The notes: generated from the sequence alone by a model not told the origin. Shown: positions 37,869-47,632, counted from the stretch's first letter. The stretch is DNA of 64,000 nt from an uncultured Acidimicrobiales bacterium (GCA_938084885.1 CALKGG010000002.1:1-64000); one strand, 5' to 3'. Program-made: numbers and translations.

Positions 37869-38705
37869 TTAGGTCTTCTTTGCCGCCTGGTTGGCCCGGC
37901 GTTCCGCTCCGGCCGCAGCCAAGGCTTCGGTGTCGTCGAGCGACATATAGGTCTCTCGCCAGTCTTGCGGTCCCGTCCACTCGACCGGGATCACCACACT
38001 CGATTGAGGAAGCACCGCTGCTTCAGCAAACCGAAGGGCCGCTGTCAAGATCCGGCGTTGCTGCTCGGCGTCGCCGGACGGACCGACCGGGTTACCGAGC
38101 GGCAGGTCGGTAAACGCGAACCTTGGCACCGCAATCTCGTCGACGATGTCTCGGGCAGAGCCAATGATGAGCGTCGGAATTCCCTCGGCTTCGAGATGTC
38201 GTGCAGTCAGACTCACGGTCTGGTGGCAGACGGGTCAAAGCGGCGTCAGGACGGCCAGATCAACACCATCGTCGGCAAGCGCCTCGCGAATCGTTTCCGC
38301 CCATTTGTTCGTTCGACGTTGGCTATAAATCGTGGGGATGCCGGCAAAGCGCGGAGCGAGCGAACCAATGACGCCGTCGGCGGCCAGAGCGGCCAGATGA
38401 TCGAGCGGCAAGTACGCACCGAGGTCGTCGGTGTCGGTCGCACCTTTGTGCCACGACAGATGCTCAGTAGCCAACGACGCAGGGGCAGGTTGTGAGCGTG
38501 CCGTGTACGGCGAGAGCGGAGCGTCAGGCGAAAGCGACGCCGTCGTGACCAGGCCCACTCGACATTGCGACAGCGGCTTTGTGAAGGGTGTGAAGGGAGC
38601 GTTGGTGTGTGTGGCCCAGCGATACGGCGCATCGTAGCCTTGCGCGGCGTAGTACTCGCGAGACTTGTCGATGTAGCTCACAAACGTCCGGTGCGCCTTG
38701 GTCAT
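37869..38705 (-). CDS. Selenoprotein of the glycine/sarcosine/betaine/D-proline reductase B (PrdB/GrdB) family, Sec at in-frame TGA
   Basis: The frame is interrupted by a single TGA at 38235-38237 but both sides are homologous and in phase: before it ...LAVLTPL, after it PVCHQTVSLTARHLEAEGIPTL. Reading TGA as selenocysteine gives LTPL-U-PVCHQT, the redox U-x-x-C motif of this family, where many relatives have Cys at the U position. Total 278 residues from ATG 38705, Sec at about 157. The N-terminal part (YIDKSREYYAAQGYDAPYRW) and PFTPFTKPLSQCRVGLVTT also fit the family. A hairpin follows the TGA. Possible role: reductive cleavage or redox chemistry on an amino compound; the substrate is unknown. 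No selA, selB, selC or selD lies in the window. Confidence 0.85.
38202..38228 (-). promoter_or_regulatory. Candidate bacterial SECIS hairpin
   Basis: On the minus strand, beginning six bases after the in-frame TGA, TGC pairs with GCA, then a 3x3 internal loop, then CAGAC pairs perfectly with GTCTG around the five-base loop CGTGA. Position and size suit a bacterial SECIS read by SelB. The sequence also encodes protein, so pairing is a compromise; I could not compute its stability. Confidence 0.5.
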
Positions 38706-38823
38706 ACCCAATCATGGCCGATGCAAGTGCAACATGTCGTCAGCGAGCCTCTCGCCGCCTCAGGAGCGAAGAATAGGTCATTCGGCCTATGCACAAAATA
38801 CCCAATGACGTCGATCATCGGAC

Positions 38824-40029
38824 ATGCTCAAGAAGTCCTGCGCCGTGGTTTGTATCTGCCTGCTCTCCATCCTTGGACTTACAGCCACCGCCGGAGCGCA
38901 ATCGGCGTCGTCGACGCTACGGATCGAGGAAGGAACAACCGGCGCAGGATTCTGCGGCGTAGACGGCTGGATTCACAACAACCACGCGGGCTTCACCGGC
39001 GAGGGCTTTGCCAATACGCAAAACCAGCTCGGTAACGGAATCGACTATGCAATCTATGTCGACGAAGCAGGGAGCTACGACTTCGAATTCGGATATGCCC
39101 TCCACGGACCTGAACGCTCGGCGGAAATTCTCGTCGCCGGAGTCGCGCACCCGTTCGTCTTCGAAGGCACCGGCGCGTGGACGAACTACCAGACATCGCC
39201 AATTCAGACCCTCCAACTTCCCGCAGGTGTGCACACGCTTCGACTCGTTGGAACCGGTAGCCAGGCCCTTCCGAACCTCGACTGGGTGAACATCACCGGC
39301 GGTTCGGTTACCGAGGCACCGTGCAATGCAAACTCCAACGCGGCAACACTCGAACTTCTCTCACCAAACTCGATCGACTGGGTTGCTGGCTCGACGGGCT
39401 GGTTGAACCTGACGCTGACCTCCGATGTCACTGTTAGCAACGTGTCCGCATCGGTCATCGACAGCTCGGCTGGTGTCTCGTTCGACTACCCCGGTAGCGC
39501 CGATTCGTCGTCCCTTAGCCAAGACTCGACACTGTCGCCATCAGAAATCGACTACAGCTCGATCAACTTCACGACGCCATCAGCAGAAGGAATTGCGACG
39601 GCGACTATTCAGATCAACTTTGAGTGGCTCGGCGTTCAACACTCGGTCGTCGAAACGCTCGAGTTCTCCAACGTCAATTATGAAGGTGAAGACTTCGCAA
39701 TTCTGACCGAATCGGGTGAGCTCACTACCTCGCTCGATGCGCCCGAAGGGAACTGGTTGGAGTTGAACTACCTTGGTCTCTCGCCAGTGAACAGCCACCT
39801 GGAAGTGTCGGTCGACGGCCCGTTGGACGCGTATCACCCGCAGGGCACCTACACCGGTCTTCACTACGACGCCCACCTTCACGGCGGCGAGCGCGATGTC
39901 GCCCGAGTGTGGTTTGATCCAGCAACGTTGGATGCGGGCAGCTTCACACTCACCGTCAGCATCGAGTACGTCGACGCCAACGGTGAAGCAAAGACGACCT
40001 CACATGACGTCGTCGTGCTCGTCAGCTAG
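38824..40029 (+). CDS. Secreted carbohydrate-binding-module-like protein
   Basis: 401 residues. Sec signal peptide (ICLLSILGLTATAGAQS), then a jelly-roll domain of about 130 residues resembling CBM6/CBM35 modules: YAIYVDEAGSYDFEFGYAL, EILVAG and TLQLPAGVHTLRLV, ending in LDWVNITGG, the usual strand with a ligand-contacting Asp. The remaining ~250 residues are beta-rich with Ig-like character and no recognised catalytic residues. The protein is probably exported and binds polysaccharide or a surface. No anchor motif was seen. Stand-alone, convergent with purK. Confidence 0.7.
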   Translation: MLKKSCAVVCICLLSILGLTATAGAQSASSTLRIEEGTTGAGFCGVDGWIHNNHAGFTGEGFANTQNQLGNGIDYAIYVDEAGSYDFEFGYALHGPERSAEILVAGVAHPFVFEGTGAWTNYQTSPIQTLQLPAGVHTLRLVGTGSQALPNLDWVNITGGSVTEAPCNANSNAATLELLSPNSIDWVAGSTGWLNLTLTSDVTVSNVSASVIDSSAGVSFDYPGSADSSSLSQDSTLSPSEIDYSSINFTTPSAEGIATATIQINFEWLGVQHSVVETLEFSNVNYEGEDFAILTESGELTTSLDAPEGNWLELNYLGLSPVNSHLEVSVDGPLDAYHPQGTYTGLHYDAHLHGGERDVARVWFDPATLDAGSFTLTVSIEYVDANGEAKTTSHDVVVLVS

Positions 40030-40085
40030 CTCCCACAGCGACGACGGTCTCTTCGATAGTTGGCACCGCCGCCGACTCGTGCTCC

Positions 40086-41165
40086 TCAAAGAATCCGGTT
40101 GATGTGGCCCATTTTGCGGCCCGGTTTGGTTTCGGCTTTGCCGTAGGCGTGCACCGCGACGCCCGCCTCCTGCACACGGGCTGCGATCGAATCGATCTCG
40201 TCACCAATCACGTTCTCCATCACTACATCGTGCTGTCGTGATGGGTCGCCGAGCGACCAACCAGCCACAGCGCGGATGTGTTGTTCGAACTGGTCGACAG
40301 CGCAGCCGTTCTGCGTCCAGTGACCCGAGTTATGAACCCTCGGGGCGATCTCGTTGACGACCAAACCGTTTGCCGTAACAAAGAGTTCGACGCCGATCAC
40401 ACCGACATAGTCGAGAGCCTCGAGGATGGTCGATGCGACCTCAACCGCGTTCGCAGCAACGGATTCATCGACCGGTGCGGGGATCGTGGTGGTGCGCAGG
40501 ATGCCGTCGACGTGGACGTTGTGCCCCGGATCGAAACAGGCAACGGCCCCGGTCATTGACCGTGCCGCGATAACCGAGATCTCGAGATCGAAGTCGACGA
40601 AACCTTCGAGCACTGCAGGTGCAGCGTTGAGCGCAGCGAATGCGTCGGCCAGTTGATGTTCGTTCGTGAGTCGAGCTTGGCCCTTCCCGTCGTAGCCGAA
40701 GCGGCGCGTCTTGAGAATTGCTGGCAACCCAACCGTGCCAACGCCAGCTTCGAGGTCGGCCAACGAGTCGACCGTCGCGAACGGCGCGATGGTCAAGCCA
40801 ATCGATTCGAGGAAGCGTTTTTCGGTGAGGCGGTCCTGGCTGGTGGCAAGGGCATTGCGACCCGGACGGATGGGAGCTAGTGATTCGAGCAGATCGAGCG
40901 CAGCCGTCGGGACGTTCTCGAACTCGTATGTCATAACGTCGACCGACTCGCCAAAGGCCCGTAACGCTGCTTCGTCGTCATAGGACGCCGTCGTCACAAA
41001 CTCACAAACATGACCAGCAGGCGGTGCAGCGCCAGGTTCGAAGATGTGGCAGCGCAAGCCCAACCGTGAGGCCGCCACCGACAGCATCCGACCGAGCTGT
41101 CCGCCACCCAAGATTCCAACGATCGATCCTGGAGCGAGTGCGTGAGTCATTGCTGGTTCAGTCAT
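40086..41165 (-). CDS. purK: 5-(carboxyamino)imidazole ribonucleotide synthase
   Basis: 359 residues from ATG 41165, which overlaps the purE stop; another ATG 15 bases later is equally plausible. ATP-grasp enzyme that carboxylates AIR with bicarbonate and ATP to N5-CAIR for PurE. N-terminal [24 protein letters not shown] loop near 155, and [14 protein letters not shown] near 285 are characteristic. Cytoplasmic. Forms a purE-purK pair downstream of the dnaK operon on the same strand, away from the other purine genes. Confidence 0.96.
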   Translation of the reverse strand: MTEPAMTHALAPGSIVGILGGGQLGRMLSVAASRLGLRCHIFEPGAAPPAGHVCEFVTTASYDDEAALRAFGESVDVMTYEFENVPTAALDLLESLAPIRPGRNALATSQDRLTEKRFLESIGLTIAPFATVDSLADLEAGVGTVGLPAILKTRRFGYDGKGQARLTNEHQLADAFAALNAAPAVLEGFVDFDLEISVIAARSMTGAVACFDPGHNVHVDGILRTTTIPAPVDESVAANAVEVASTILEALDYVGVIGVELFVTANGLVVNEIAPRVHNSGHWTQNGCAVDQFEQHIRAVAGWSLGDPSRQHDVVMENVIGDEIDSIAARVQEAGVAVHAYGKAETKPGRKMGHINRIL

Positions 41166-41646
41166 TGGTTGGGGCTTCGGGTATCGACGCCGACAAGGCC
41201 TGTCGCCATGCATCGAGCCGCTCCCCCAAGGCGGGATTGCCCGTCGCCAAAATACCGGCTGCCATCAAACCCGCGTTCGCCGCGCCAGCAGCACCGATGG
41301 CCATCGTGGCAACCGGAAAACCCTTTGGCATTTGCACGATCGAGTAGAGGCTGTCGACACCGGACAACGCCTTACTTTGCACCGGCACACCAATGACTGG
41401 GACACGCGTCTTCGACGCCATCATCCCCGGCAAATGAGCTGCACCACCTGCACCTGCGATGATCGCTTTCAGACCGCGCGAAACTGCGGTTGTCCCGTAG
41501 TCCCACAACCGGTCCGGTGTTCGGTGCGCCGACACGATGCGTGTCTCGTACCCGACCTCGAGTTCGTCGAGAATTGCCGCCGCTTCTTTCATGGTGGGCC
41601 AGTCGGACTGGCTCCCCATAATGATCCCGATTTCGATGCTGGCCAT
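41158..41646 (-). CDS. purE: N5-carboxyaminoimidazole ribonucleotide mutase
   Basis: 162 residues from the ATG at 41646; relatives start just before [11 protein letters not shown], so the longer frame upstream is not used. Class I PurE, converting N5-CAIR to CAIR with the partner PurK. Signatures: [19 protein letters not shown] with the catalytic His, and [11 protein letters not shown]. The stop overlaps purK by eight bases. A short intergenic region separates it from hspR upstream. Confidence 0.97.
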   Translation of the reverse strand: MASIEIGIIMGSQSDWPTMKEAAAILDELEVGYETRIVSAHRTPDRLWDYGTTAVSRGLKAIIAGAGGAAHLPGMMASKTRVPVIGVPVQSKALSGVDSLYSIVQMPKGFPVATMAIGAAGAANAGLMAAGILATGNPALGERLDAWRQALSASIPEAPTND

Positions 41647-41734
41647 CTCTACTCCTGGCGGGTGGACGTTGAGGATCCTAGTCGTTTGACCGCGAGCACA
41701 AAGACGTGGCGGCACGACGCGTCAGTGCCACTCG

Positions 41735-42109
41735 TTAGCGCTCTTTGTAGACGGTCACTGTTTGGCGGAGGGGCACGAGATCTCGACGGGTACTTCGCTC
41801 TGCTTGTCTGACGGCTTCGTCAACGGTCCGTGATTTCGATTCGTGTCTCGCCAGTTCGGCTTCGAGCGCGGCAACTCGATACTCGAGGTCGAGGACGCGT
41901 TTTACGCCGACCAGGTTCATACCCTCCGAGGTGAGTTCGGAGATCCGTTGAAGCAGCGCAATGTCGGCGTCGCTGTATCGACGCGATCCGCCTGAGGTCC
42001 GCGCTGGTTGCACGAGGCCCTTGCGCTCATAGATGCGAAGGGTCTGTGGGTGCATGCCGGACAGTTCGGCGGCAACCGAGATGACATACACCGCCTTGCG
42101 CCGCGCCAT
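41735..42109 (-). CDS. hspR: HspR heat-shock repressor (MerR family)
   Basis: 124 residues. N-terminal MerR-type winged helix (VYVISVAAELSGMHPQTLRIYERKGLV, then GGSRRYSDADI) followed by a coiled coil (about 75-105). HspR represses dnaK and clpB operons through HAIR sites with DnaK as co-repressor in actinobacteria. It is the last gene of dnaK-grpE-dnaJ-hspR, starting two bases after dnaJ. HAIR sequences upstream of dnaK and clpB in this window make its targets visible. Confidence 0.93.
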   Translation of the reverse strand: MARRKAVYVISVAAELSGMHPQTLRIYERKGLVQPARTSGGSRRYSDADIALLQRISELTSEGMNLVGVKRVLDLEYRVAALEAELARHESKSRTVDEAVRQAERSTRRDLVPLRQTVTVYKER

Positions 42110-42111
42110 CG

Positions 42112-43050
42112 TTACACCCTCGGCGCAGGCTCAGAGACTTTAGCCAGCTCCTCGATAAGGGCGCGCTCTTCGGCGCCAGGGTTCTCTGGGACATGCACAT
42201 TGACCGTGGCGAGAAGATCACCAGTACCAGACGTACCTTGTACCCCTCGTCCACGAACACGGAACACCCGACCGGACTGTGTCCCGGCCGGAATCTTTAC
42301 CGTGACCGAGGTTCCGTTCAACGTCGGCAACTTGACCTTGGCGCCCAGCGTTGCTTCGGCAAAGGTGATTGGAACAGCAACGAGCAAATCGAGACCGTCT
42401 CGTTCGAACCGGTCGTGAGGTTGGATGGTGATCGTGACCAGCAGATCGCCGGGTTCGCCACCTTCACGCGAACGGGCCCCTTTGCCTCCGACGCGAATGC
42501 GTTGACCGTCAGAAACACCGGGAGGGATTCGCACGTTGACTTCCATGGGCCGCTCGAGCGCCTCGGAATTAATGCGAACCGATTTGGTGACACCGTGCAC
42601 TGCCTCATCGAACGAGAGTGTCAGCCGAGTCTTGAGGTCGGTGCCGGGCATCGGGCCGAAGCCGCCGAACCCGCCACGGCTCGATCCGCCGCCTCGCGCT
42701 CCCCCAAAGAGACCGCCGAGCAGATCGGACAAGTCGCCGAGGTCCCCCGCATCGCGAGCACCTCCGGGAAAACCGCCTTGTCCCCCACCTGGAAAACCGC
42801 CGCCGAAGCCTCCGCCAAGCCGACGAAACTCGTCATACTTTTTGCGTGAACCTTCGTCGCCGACAACGTCATATGCGCCGGAGATCTCTTTGAACTTCTC
42901 CTCGGCTTTGGTGTCACCGGGGTTTGCGTCGGGGTGATATTTGCGGGCGAGATTTCGATACGCCTTGGTTATCTCTTTGGTTGAAGCAGTCGCACTGACC
43001 CCAAGAACCTTGTAGTAGTCCTTCTCCATCCATTCACGTTGGCCATCCAT
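42112..43050 (-). CDS. DnaJ-type co-chaperone without the zinc-finger domain
   Basis: 312 residues from ATG 43050, with a strong AGGAGGTGA ahead. J domain at ~10-75 with HPD at 39-41, a Gly/Phe-rich linker (about 75-125), then the two peptide-binding beta domains. The cysteine-rich zinc-finger repeats (CxxCxGxG) normally placed after the linker are absent; there is no Cys in that region. The architecture is that of class B Hsp40/CbpA. As the only J-protein in this dnaK operon it should stimulate DnaK ATP hydrolysis. Often named dnaJ by position, though its domain content differs. Confidence 0.9.
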   Translation of the reverse strand: MDGQREWMEKDYYKVLGVSATASTKEITKAYRNLARKYHPDANPGDTKAEEKFKEISGAYDVVGDEGSRKKYDEFRRLGGGFGGGFPGGGQGGFPGGARDAGDLGDLSDLLGGLFGGARGGGSSRGGFGGFGPMPGTDLKTRLTLSFDEAVHGVTKSVRINSEALERPMEVNVRIPPGVSDGQRIRVGGKGARSREGGEPGDLLVTITIQPHDRFERDGLDLLVAVPITFAEATLGAKVKLPTLNGTSVTVKIPAGTQSGRVFRVRGRGVQGTSGTGDLLATVNVHVPENPGAEERALIEELAKVSEPAPRV

Positions 43051-43087
43051 ATCTCACCTCCTCGTACCTAGAACGCCGACCCCACGA

Positions 43088-43768
43088 TCAGCCAACAACC
43101 TTCACCATTGCGGGTCGCACAACTCGACCCTTCCACAGGTAACCGGCTCGAAAGATCTCGGCGATGACCGGACCTTCAGCATCACCGTCACCTGGCTCGT
43201 GCATGACAGCTTCGTGCTGCTCAGGGTCGAACGGTTCGCCGTCGGCGGGGGCCAACAGTTCGAGTCCGTTCTTCTCGAGCTCGCCAATGAGCGCACTTCT
43301 GATTGGACCTGCCGCAGAATCGGGATCCTGCACCAACGCTGAATCGCACGCGTCGAGCACGGGAAGCAAATCGCGAACTAGGCCTGCTGATTGAGCAGCA
43401 GCAGTTTCGTTTACTCGCTTCTCCGACTGCTTGCGAAAGTTCGCAAAGTCGGCGGCCAAACGTTGAGAATCGGCGAGGTAGGAATCGCGTTCAGCCCGAA
43501 TGGTCTCGAGCTCGCCAGCATCGATCTCGTCAGCGTCGTCATCGACGTCGAGAGTGTCGTCAGAAAGACCGGCAGCCTCCGCGTCATCGTCGGACGCAAA
43601 GTTCAACGAGATCTTCTTCTTTTTCGCTTCGCCATTAGGTGCGTCGTCGGCGTCGGCTTCAGCCTTGGAAGTTGCGCTGGACGGGGCCTTTGCGGCCTCG
43701 GCCGCGTCACGCCCCTCCATCACCTCATCGACGAGCGCGTCGATGGCTGACTTGTCGTCATCACTCAT
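43088..43768 (-). CDS. grpE: GrpE nucleotide exchange factor
   Basis: 226 residues from ATG 43768, which overlaps the dnaK stop by eight bases. The first ~85 residues are acidic and disordered, then the long dimerising helix ([27 protein letters not shown] in part) and the C-terminal beta domain with HEAVMHEPG and [16 protein letters not shown]. It releases ADP from DnaK. Second gene of dnaK-grpE-dnaJ-hspR. The N-terminal extension is longer than in most GrpE proteins. Confidence 0.93.
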   Translation of the reverse strand: MSDDDKSAIDALVDEVMEGRDAAEAAKAPSSATSKAEADADDAPNGEAKKKKISLNFASDDDAEAAGLSDDTLDVDDDADEIDAGELETIRAERDSYLADSQRLAADFANFRKQSEKRVNETAAAQSAGLVRDLLPVLDACDSALVQDPDSAAGPIRSALIGELEKNGLELLAPADGEPFDPEQHEAVMHEPGDGDAEGPVIAEIFRAGYLWKGRVVRPAMVKVVG

Positions 43769-45611
43769 TCTCGTCGTCAGCCTCTGGTTCATCTTCGATG
43801 ATCTCGGCGTCGACGACATCGTCTTGGGCTCCGTCGACAGGATCGCCTTCGGACGGATCAGCATTCTGCGAAGCGGCCTCTTCGTAGAGACGCTGCGAGA
43901 AGCCCTGCGAAGCAGTCATGAGCGCTTCGGTCTTGTCCTTGATGTCCTCGATGTCCTCGCCAGCGAGCGAAGTCTTTAGGTCGGCAAGCTTGCCTTCGAC
44001 ATCTGCCTTTTCGTCGCCCTCGAACTTCTCGCCCTGATCGCGGAGCAGCTTTTCGGTTTGGTAGACGAGCGAGTCGGCGTTGTTGCGTACCTCGGCTTCA
44101 GAGCGACGGCGGGCGTCCTCTTCGGCATGGGCTTCGGCGTCGCGGACCATCTGATCAATGACGTCGTTGTCGAGAGAGCTCTGACCTGTGATGGTCATTG
44201 ACTGCTCAGCGTTTGTCGCCCGGTCCTTTGCGGACACGTGGACGATGCCGTTTGCGTCGATGTCGAAGGTGACCTCGATCTGTGGCACGCCGCGCGGTGC
44301 AGGTGGCAGATCGACAAGTTGGAACTTGCCGAGCGTCTTGTTGTAAGCCGACATGTCGCGTTCGCCCTGAAGCACGTGGATCTCGACCGACGGCTGGTTG
44401 TCGTCGGCGGTCGTGAACACCTCGGTGCGCTTGGTTGGAATGGTCGTGTTGCGCTCGATGAGCTTGGTCATCACGCCACCCTTGGTTTCAATACCGAGCG
44501 ACAACGGGGTCACATCGAGGAGGAGGACATCTTTGACCTCGCCCTTCAACACGCCGGCCTGGACAGCAGCGCCAACGGCGACCACTTCGTCGGGGTTCAC
44601 GGTCTTGTTCGGCTCGTTACCCGTGAGCTCGTGGACGAGCTCGGCCACGGCGGGCATGCGGGTGGATCCGCCGACGAGGATGACGTGGTCGACCTCGCCC
44701 TTGGTCAGCCCGGCATCCTTGATGGCTTGTTCGAACGGCACGCGGGTGCGCTGGAGCAAGTCCGAGGTCAGCTCTTCGAACTTCGAACGGCTAAGGCTGT
44801 AGTCGAGGTGAAGTGGCCCGGCGTCGGTGGCGGTGATGAACGGCAGATTGATTTGGGTCTGCTGCACCTGGGAGAGTTCGATCTTGGCCTTCTCGGCTGC
44901 TTCCTTCAGTCGCTGGCCAGCCATGGAGTCGGCGCCAAGATCGACACCGTGGTCGTTCTTGAAGCTGGTGACGAGCCAGTCGATGACGGCCTCGTCCCAG
45001 TCGTCGCCGCCGAGGCTGGTGTCGCCGTGCGTCGAGCGCACTTCGAACACGCCATCGCCAATCTCGAGAACCGAGACATCGAAGGTGCCGCCGCCGAGGT
45101 CGAACACGAGGATTGTTTGGTCTTCGTCGCCGGCTTTGTCGAGGCCGTAGGCCAGGGCTGCAGCGGTTGGTTCGTTGATGATGCGGAGCACTTCGAGACC
45201 AGCGACCGTGCCGGCTTCTTGGGTCGCGGTGCGCTGTGCGTCATCGAAGTAGGCGGGAACGGTAATGACGGCCTGTGTCACCGATTCGCCGAGGTAGGCC
45301 TCGGCGTCGCGCTTGAGCTTCATGAGCGTGCGAGCCGAAATCTCTTGCGACGTGTAGTTCTTGCCGTCGATGTCGATCTTCCAGCCAGTGCCCATATGGC
45401 GCTTGACCGAACGAATCGTCCGCTCTGGGTTAGTGATTGCTTGACGCTTCGCCACTTCGCCTACGAGGACTTCGCCATCTTTTGCGAATGCGACGACCGA
45501 TGGGGTCGTGCGCGATCCTTCTGAGTTTGCAATCACGACGGGGTCGCCGCCCTCGAGGACGCTGACCACTGAGTTCGTGGTTCCGAGGTCGATACCTACT
45601 GCCTTGGACAT
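43761..45611 (-). CDS. dnaK: Hsp70 chaperone DnaK
   Basis: 616 residues from ATG 45611 with AGGAGCAAC upstream; the longer in-frame start would lie upstream of the operator and is rejected. N-terminal [14 protein letters not shown], Hsp70 signatures ([15 protein letters not shown] near 165-190 and [13 protein letters not shown] near 305-320), substrate-binding domain with the [13 protein letters not shown] loop, and a lid ending in an acidic tail (DDENE). HAIR operator 41-61 bases before the start. First gene of the heat-shock operon. Confidence 0.97.
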   Translation of the reverse strand: MSKAVGIDLGTTNSVVSVLEGGDPVVIANSEGSRTTPSVVAFAKDGEVLVGEVAKRQAITNPERTIRSVKRHMGTGWKIDIDGKNYTSQEISARTLMKLKRDAEAYLGESVTQAVITVPAYFDDAQRTATQEAGTVAGLEVLRIINEPTAAALAYGLDKAGDEDQTILVFDLGGGTFDVSVLEIGDGVFEVRSTHGDTSLGGDDWDEAVIDWLVTSFKNDHGVDLGADSMAGQRLKEAAEKAKIELSQVQQTQINLPFITATDAGPLHLDYSLSRSKFEELTSDLLQRTRVPFEQAIKDAGLTKGEVDHVILVGGSTRMPAVAELVHELTGNEPNKTVNPDEVVAVGAAVQAGVLKGEVKDVLLLDVTPLSLGIETKGGVMTKLIERNTTIPTKRTEVFTTADDNQPSVEIHVLQGERDMSAYNKTLGKFQLVDLPPAPRGVPQIEVTFDIDANGIVHVSAKDRATNAEQSMTITGQSSLDNDVIDQMVRDAEAHAEEDARRRSEAEVRNNADSLVYQTEKLLRDQGEKFEGDEKADVEGKLADLKTSLAGEDIEDIKDKTEALMTASQGFSQRLYEEAASQNADPSEGDPVDGAQDDVVDAEIIEDEPEADDENE

Positions 45612-45651
45612 GTGTAGTTGCTCCTGAATATCTGCTGGGGAGAAGTGAAGA

Positions 45652-45672
45652 CTTGCGTGGACGAGACTCAAG
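45652..45672. promoter_or_regulatory. HAIR operator (HspR site) upstream of dnaK
   Basis: CTTGCGT-N7-ACTCAAG matches the HAIR consensus CTTGAGT-N7-ACTCAAG at 13 of 14 positions with the correct spacer. It lies about 41-61 bases upstream of the dnaK ATG, consistent with autoregulation of the operon that encodes HspR. Confidence 0.85.
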
Positions 45673-45850
45673 TCTACGGGGCGCTTGCCCAACGCGAACG
45701 ACCGTATGGTCATTGCGCTGTTACGCCCGTTCGAATCGGGTCAATCCTTAGTCGATCACGCTCAACTTGTACTCCACCAGATCTATTCCCACCACTCGAC
45801 AAACTTTCTTGCCGTCACCAAATCCTCAGACTCGTCGCGCGTGTGTTCGA

Positions 45851-45900
45851 TCCACAGGTGCCTGTGGATTCGGTGGATAACGTTCTTCGCTTCGTTATCC
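45851..45900. terminator. Pair of hairpins downstream of gpmI
   Basis: TCCACAG (45851-45857) pairs with CTGTGGA (45862-45868) and GGATAACG (45875-45882) with CGTTATCC (45893-45900). They lie just beyond the 3' end of gpmI on its strand and before the dnaK promoter region. No T-run follows, so termination is only likely. The stems also contain DnaA-box-like sequence (TTATCCACC). Confidence 0.4.
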
Positions 45901-45908
45901 CCCGGGCC

Positions 45909-47528
45909 TCACGCAAGGAGGCTTGTGTCGTAGTCGTTGGGCGCGTTGTAGCCGAGAAGGTTCACGAGCGTGGCAGCGACGTTGCTCAAGCCAGCATCTT
46001 CGATGTTTGCAAGTTCGAGTGTGTCCTCATTGGTTGGATCGTAAATCGCAAATGGGACCGGCGAAAGCGTATGGCTCGTAAGGGGCGTCTTCACCCCGTT
46101 CTTCTCGGTGTACATGATGTCGGCGTTTCCGTGATCGGCAGTAAAGACCAACGCGCCGCCGAGTTCATCAATGACCTCGAGCAGCCGATCCATGCAGTCT
46201 TCGAGCACGCGAATTGCTTCGATCGTTGCGTTCAAGTCGCCGGTGTGGCCGACCATGTCAGGGTTCGGAAAGTTGAGGCGACCCCAGTCGTAATCACCGG
46301 ATCGGAGCATGTCGATTGTTTGCTCGGTGATCTCGATGAGCTTCATTGCCGGCGTCTTATTGAACTCGACATTGTCAGACGGAATCTCGATGTAGGTCTC
46401 GAGCGACTCATCGATATAGCCCGACTTATTACCGTTCCAGAAGTACGTGACGTGTCCAAACTTCTGCGTCTCGCTAATAGCGAAGCTCCGGAGTCCGGCC
46501 GCGCACAAAAACTCGCTGACCGTCCGATCGATCGCCGGTGGTTCGACCAAGTAGTTCGTTGGCACAAAGGCATCGCCGTCGTATTGCAACAGGCCAACAA
46601 AGTTGACGTCGGGGTTTGACCCGCGGTCAAAGTACGGGAAGTCGACGTCGTCGTATGCCTGGCTGATCTCGATCGCGCGGTCTCCGCGAAAGTTGAACAA
46701 CACAACGCCGTCGCCGTTGGCCATGGCACCCACCGGAGCGCCATCACCATCGACGACGACAAACTCGTCGAGGTACTGATCACCCGAGTCGGATTCTCCG
46801 TACATGGTCTCGACCGCTTCGATCGCCGATGCGAACTGTCGACCTATGCCATGGGTGTGTGCGTTGTAGCCCCGTTCGACCATTGGCCAGTCGGCGCCAT
46901 AGCGATCCATCGTGATCGTCATTCGGCCACCACCGGAGCCAATTCGGAAGTTCGCTCCGTCGTGAGCGGCGTTGATCTCGGCGAGGACCGCTTCGGTTGC
47001 GTCGATGTAGCGCAGAGCAGAGCGGATTTCGACGTCGCGACCGTCGTGCAAGATGTGTACCGCGCAGCTCGTCACACCCGACGCCGCAGCTTCGCGCAAC
47101 ATTGCGTAGAGGTGGTCGGTGTGGGAATGCACGTTGCCATCGGAATGCAGGCCAACAAAATGCAGCGTGCCGGTGGAGCCAGCGGCAATTACCGATGTCC
47201 AGGCTTGGCCGTCAAACATCGATCGGTCGTCAATGGCCTTGTTGACCAGCTTCGCTCCTTGCGCAAAGACCCGGCCAGCTCCAAGGGCATTGTGTCCAAC
47301 CTCGCTGTTACCCATGTCGCCGTTGGTGGGCAAGCCAACCGCGGTGCCGTGGGCAAGCAACTCCCGCGACAATTTCGACGTGGTGAGCGCATCGATGCGG
47401 GGGCTATCGGCTTGCGCAATTGCGTTGCTTGGGTCGTTTGGGGCACACCCAAAGCCATCGGCGATGACGACGAGTAACGGTCCCGGTCGTTCAATTGGAT
47501 TGTCGGGCCTACTCAGCGAGATCGTCAT
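45909..47528 (-). CDS. gpmI: 2,3-bisphosphoglycerate-independent phosphoglycerate mutase
   Basis: 539 residues, the normal length. Alkaline-phosphatase superfamily enzyme with two metals, interconverting 3- and 2-phosphoglycerate. Metal-binding Asp in VIADGFG near 23, phosphoserine in GDMGNSEVGHN near 72, HVFSDGNVHSH-like HSDGNVHSHTDH near 127 and the C-terminal FTADHGNAD. Cytoplasmic glycolysis/gluconeogenesis. It stands alone here, ahead of dnaK in the same direction but separated by hairpins. The ATG is supported by the family N-terminus. Confidence 0.95.
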   Translation of the reverse strand: MTISLSRPDNPIERPGPLLVVIADGFGCAPNDPSNAIAQADSPRIDALTTSKLSRELLAHGTAVGLPTNGDMGNSEVGHNALGAGRVFAQGAKLVNKAIDDRSMFDGQAWTSVIAAGSTGTLHFVGLHSDGNVHSHTDHLYAMLREAAASGVTSCAVHILHDGRDVEIRSALRYIDATEAVLAEINAAHDGANFRIGSGGGRMTITMDRYGADWPMVERGYNAHTHGIGRQFASAIEAVETMYGESDSGDQYLDEFVVVDGDGAPVGAMANGDGVVLFNFRGDRAIEISQAYDDVDFPYFDRGSNPDVNFVGLLQYDGDAFVPTNYLVEPPAIDRTVSEFLCAAGLRSFAISETQKFGHVTYFWNGNKSGYIDESLETYIEIPSDNVEFNKTPAMKLIEITEQTIDMLRSGDYDWGRLNFPNPDMVGHTGDLNATIEAIRVLEDCMDRLLEVIDELGGALVFTADHGNADIMYTEKNGVKTPLTSHTLSPVPFAIYDPTNEDTLELANIEDAGLSNVAATLVNLLGYNAPNDYDTSLLA

Positions 47529-47632
47529 GACCCCACCATAGCTTTGCGAGATCGGTCAGACTGGCTGGGTAGAGGCGAGCCAACAGTCACTCGTTCCATA
47601 CGCTGCACCACCCAAACGAGGAGTCACGCACC

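Noticed and set aside
44238-45524. 428-residue open frame opposite dnaK
   Set aside because: Antisense shadow of dnaK, with Val/Leu/Glu-rich composition and no recognisable motif.
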